A stretch of DNA of 64,000 nucleotides from Tenacibaculum lutimaris. GTDB lineage: Bacteria; Bacteroidota; Bacteroidia; Flavobacteriales; Flavobacteriaceae. A program made the translations under genes and the position numbers. The notes under the pieces were generated by a model that worked only from the letters and a program-made list of their open reading frames with translations, was not told the origin of the DNA and ran no database searches. Positions within the stretch are counted from its first letter, which is position 1. Each line of letters begins with the position of its first letter. Below are positions 62,627 to 64,000 of this stretch, in pieces. The stretch lies in the NCBI RefSeq assembly GCF_003610735.1, contig NZ_RAQM01000012.1:47148-111147 (forward strand), written 5' to 3'.

Positions 62627-63908
62627 GTTAGCTGCAAGCTGAAAAAATGACTAAAAAAGAAATCACAGAAAGAATAAGAGAAATAAAAAAACTCATTCAA
62701 GAAGATGAGGAATTTTCAGCTTCATTAAAATTTGAGGAACTTATCGAACAGTTGCATAGTGAGAAAAAATATCCTGCTGTAATCGAAAGTTTCAATAAAA
62801 TTTCAAAACTAACTTCTTCTTCAGAACTATACTATTCATTTGAACTAGCTTTTGCTTTTGTCGAGTTGGATAATGAGAATATGGCAGAAAAGGTCTATGA
62901 ATACCTGTTAATTTCAAATCCTGAAAATTCAGCTGTTTTAAATAACCTTTCAAACATAAAAAAACGAAAAAGAAAATTTAAAGAAGCATTTGACTTAATA
63001 TCTCAAGCATACGAAATTGAACCAAATGACGAAATTGTTTCAAACAACTATGACACTTTAAATCAAATTGTTTCAGAAATTAAAGAACGAGAGCAAAAGT
63101 TTAAACACTCTTTAATTTATCTTGAAAGAGAGAATAAATTTGTAATAAATAAACTTACTTTATTTATTCAGAATGCAAGAAAAGATGAATCTTTTAACAA
63201 TGGAATTATCGCTATTCCAAAGTGGAAATTCAAAGTTTTTATGCAAACTGACGAGGACAAAGCTGAATCTTTACGAAATCAATGGATAGATAAAAACTAC
63301 ATTTGTGAAACAGGGCAACGTGGAGAATATTATGAAATAATTTATGAGATAAACCCTTTTTTAGAGAAAGCTATTTCAGAAATAAAATTAAAGGTCGTAA
63401 ATGATAATTGGATTCAAGGAATAGAAAAACTGAACACAAAATCACTTGAAGAAATTAATTATTACAGAAATATTAAGAAGATAAACAAAATCAATAAGCA
63501 GTTTAAAAAGCTAATTCTTCGAGACTATGAAGAACTGACTTTAAACTATTTAATGAAAAACCACAAATCTACTATAATACTGTCAGGTTCATTAATTGAA
63601 ACTCTTTTGATTTATCACCTAAAAAAGAAAAAAATCACAAATGTTTCTTACGAAGTAAATAATAGAAAAGTAAGCAAAGGATTATTTGAGGCAACCTTGA
63701 ATGATTTGCTTCAATTTTTGGAACAGAAAAAAATGCTCGAGAAACACTTTGTTCATCTTGGAAACATTTCTAGAATTTTTAGAAATTATGTTCATCCAGG
63801 GAAAGAATTAAGAGAAACAGAAGAATTAGACCAATCAAAATCAAACATTTGTTACATAAGTGCATCTGAATTAATAAATACAATGATTTAAAAAATCCAG
63901 CAGCTAAC
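62627..63908. repeat. 9-bp inverted repeats bracketing the last gene
   Basis: GTTAGCTGC (62627-62635) lies 11 nt before the gene start and GCAGCTAAC (63900-63908) lies 8 nt after its stop. They are exact reverse complements. The flanking text (TATAACGATGTATTATACAT before, CTAACAAAG after) is AT-rich. After 63909 to the end of the window I see no feature. Confidence 0.65.
62647..63891 (+). CDS. hypothetical protein with helical/TPR-like N-terminal half
   Basis: A 414-aa protein I do not recognise. Residues about 20-135 are helical repeats resembling TPR units (YEYLLISNPENSAVLNNLSN, then FDLISQAYEIEPNDEIVSNN). The middle part is mixed. The C-terminal part has SGSLIETLLIYHLKKKK and ends with RIFRNYVHPGKELRE, a pattern reminiscent of small helical domains with a conserved RNxxH core. 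There is no signal peptide. It is a solitary gene between inverted repeats, next to a GC-rich tandem repeat, as expected for a mobile cassette. A defence role is speculation. Confidence 0.65.
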   Translation: MTKKEITERIREIKKLIQEDEEFSASLKFEELIEQLHSEKKYPAVIESFNKISKLTSSSELYYSFELAFAFVELDNENMAEKVYEYLLISNPENSAVLNNLSNIKKRKRKFKEAFDLISQAYEIEPNDEIVSNNYDTLNQIVSEIKEREQKFKHSLIYLERENKFVINKLTLFIQNARKDESFNNGIIAIPKWKFKVFMQTDEDKAESLRNQWIDKNYICETGQRGEYYEIIYEINPFLEKAISEIKLKVVNDNWIQGIEKLNTKSLEEINYYRNIKKINKINKQFKKLILRDYEELTLNYLMKNHKSTIILSGSLIETLLIYHLKKKKITNVSYEVNNRKVSKGLFEATLNDLLQFLEQKKMLEKHFVHLGNISRIFRNYVHPGKELRETEELDQSKSNICYISASELINTMI

Positions 63909-64000
63909 AAAGAACTGAGGTAAAAAACAAGTAAATTTTATACTTTTTTAAACCAAAGTACTTTTATAATTTGCATCATAAGGTAAACCACTTTTTACTA

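Noticed and set aside
63105..63891. HEPN toxin domain in the last gene
   Set aside because: The RNYVH segment has three residues between R and H, while the HEPN motif usually has four to six; the resemblance is too weak to name.

Overview
The window is AT-rich chromosomal DNA of a member of the Flavobacteriaceae (Bacteroidota), probably close to Tenacibaculum or Polaribacter. Three things point there. Several genes carry the Bacteroidetes -7 promoter element TAnnTTTG, and start codons mostly lack a Shine-Dalgarno. The gene order rpsU - xerC - hpf - tRNAs - tuf - secE - nusG - rplKAJL - rpoBC is the flavobacterial one. The proteins are typical flavobacterial types: the DUF2851 protein, the fused HAD/crotonase, the fused E1 alpha/beta dehydrogenase and the AGCS carrier with a long acidic loop.

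Layout. Positions 1-12.9 kb (minus strand) are core information processing: rpsU, a XerC-type recombinase, hpf, four tRNAs (Thr-TGT, Tyr, Gly, Thr-GGT), tuf, tRNA-Trp, secE, nusG, rplK, rplA, rplJ, rplL, rpoB and the first 794 codons of rpoC. Positions 13-19.3 kb (minus) hold an acyl-CoA dehydrogenase, a helix-hairpin-helix protein, an Na+/amino-acid symporter, and a methyltransferase / PspC-like / K+ channel operon. Positions 19.4-23.9 kb (plus) hold uvrA, a lipoprotein esterase and an orphan response regulator.

Positions 24.0-33.8 kb (plus) are the most unusual part. They form a multi-peptide double-glycine (GG) export locus. Seven small genes (64, 76, 56, 70, 58, 58 and 55 aa) share a nearly identical 23-residue leader ending in NGG but have different cores. 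Each core has an even number of cysteines (6, 6, 4, 6, 6, 6, 4). Interleaved are a C39-peptidase ABC exporter, an HlyD-type adaptor, a three-domain C39-like/VKOR/thioredoxin fusion, two TlpA-type lipoprotein thioredoxins and the 3' relic of a third. Five of the peptide genes are preceded, 26-28 nt before the ATG, by a conserved element of about 50 nt. It can fold as an H-type pseudoknot whose second helix co-varies between copies. After the peptide gene comes a hairpin and then the next large gene, so the locus looks built of repeated modules: RNA element, peptide, hairpin, enzyme or transporter.

Positions 33.9-49.4 kb are mixed housekeeping: a LOG-family hydrolase, an M1-like protein with a lost metal site, a fused 2-oxoacid dehydrogenase E1, a DUF2851 protein, a nitroreductase, a sodium:solute symporter, a LysE/LysR pair, a peroxiredoxin/thioredoxin operon and divergent katG. 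Positions 49.4-53.8 kb (minus) hold an ABC-2 exporter, an MscS channel and a sigma-54 type response regulator. Positions 54.0-60.5 kb (plus) are a MarR-headed beta-oxidation operon interrupted by an S23 four-helix-bundle gene inside inverted repeats. Positions 60.7-62.1 kb hold two lipoproteins (PliI-like and META). Positions 62.1-64 kb hold a GC-rich 42-nt tandem repeat and a solitary hypothetical gene flanked by 9-bp inverted repeats.
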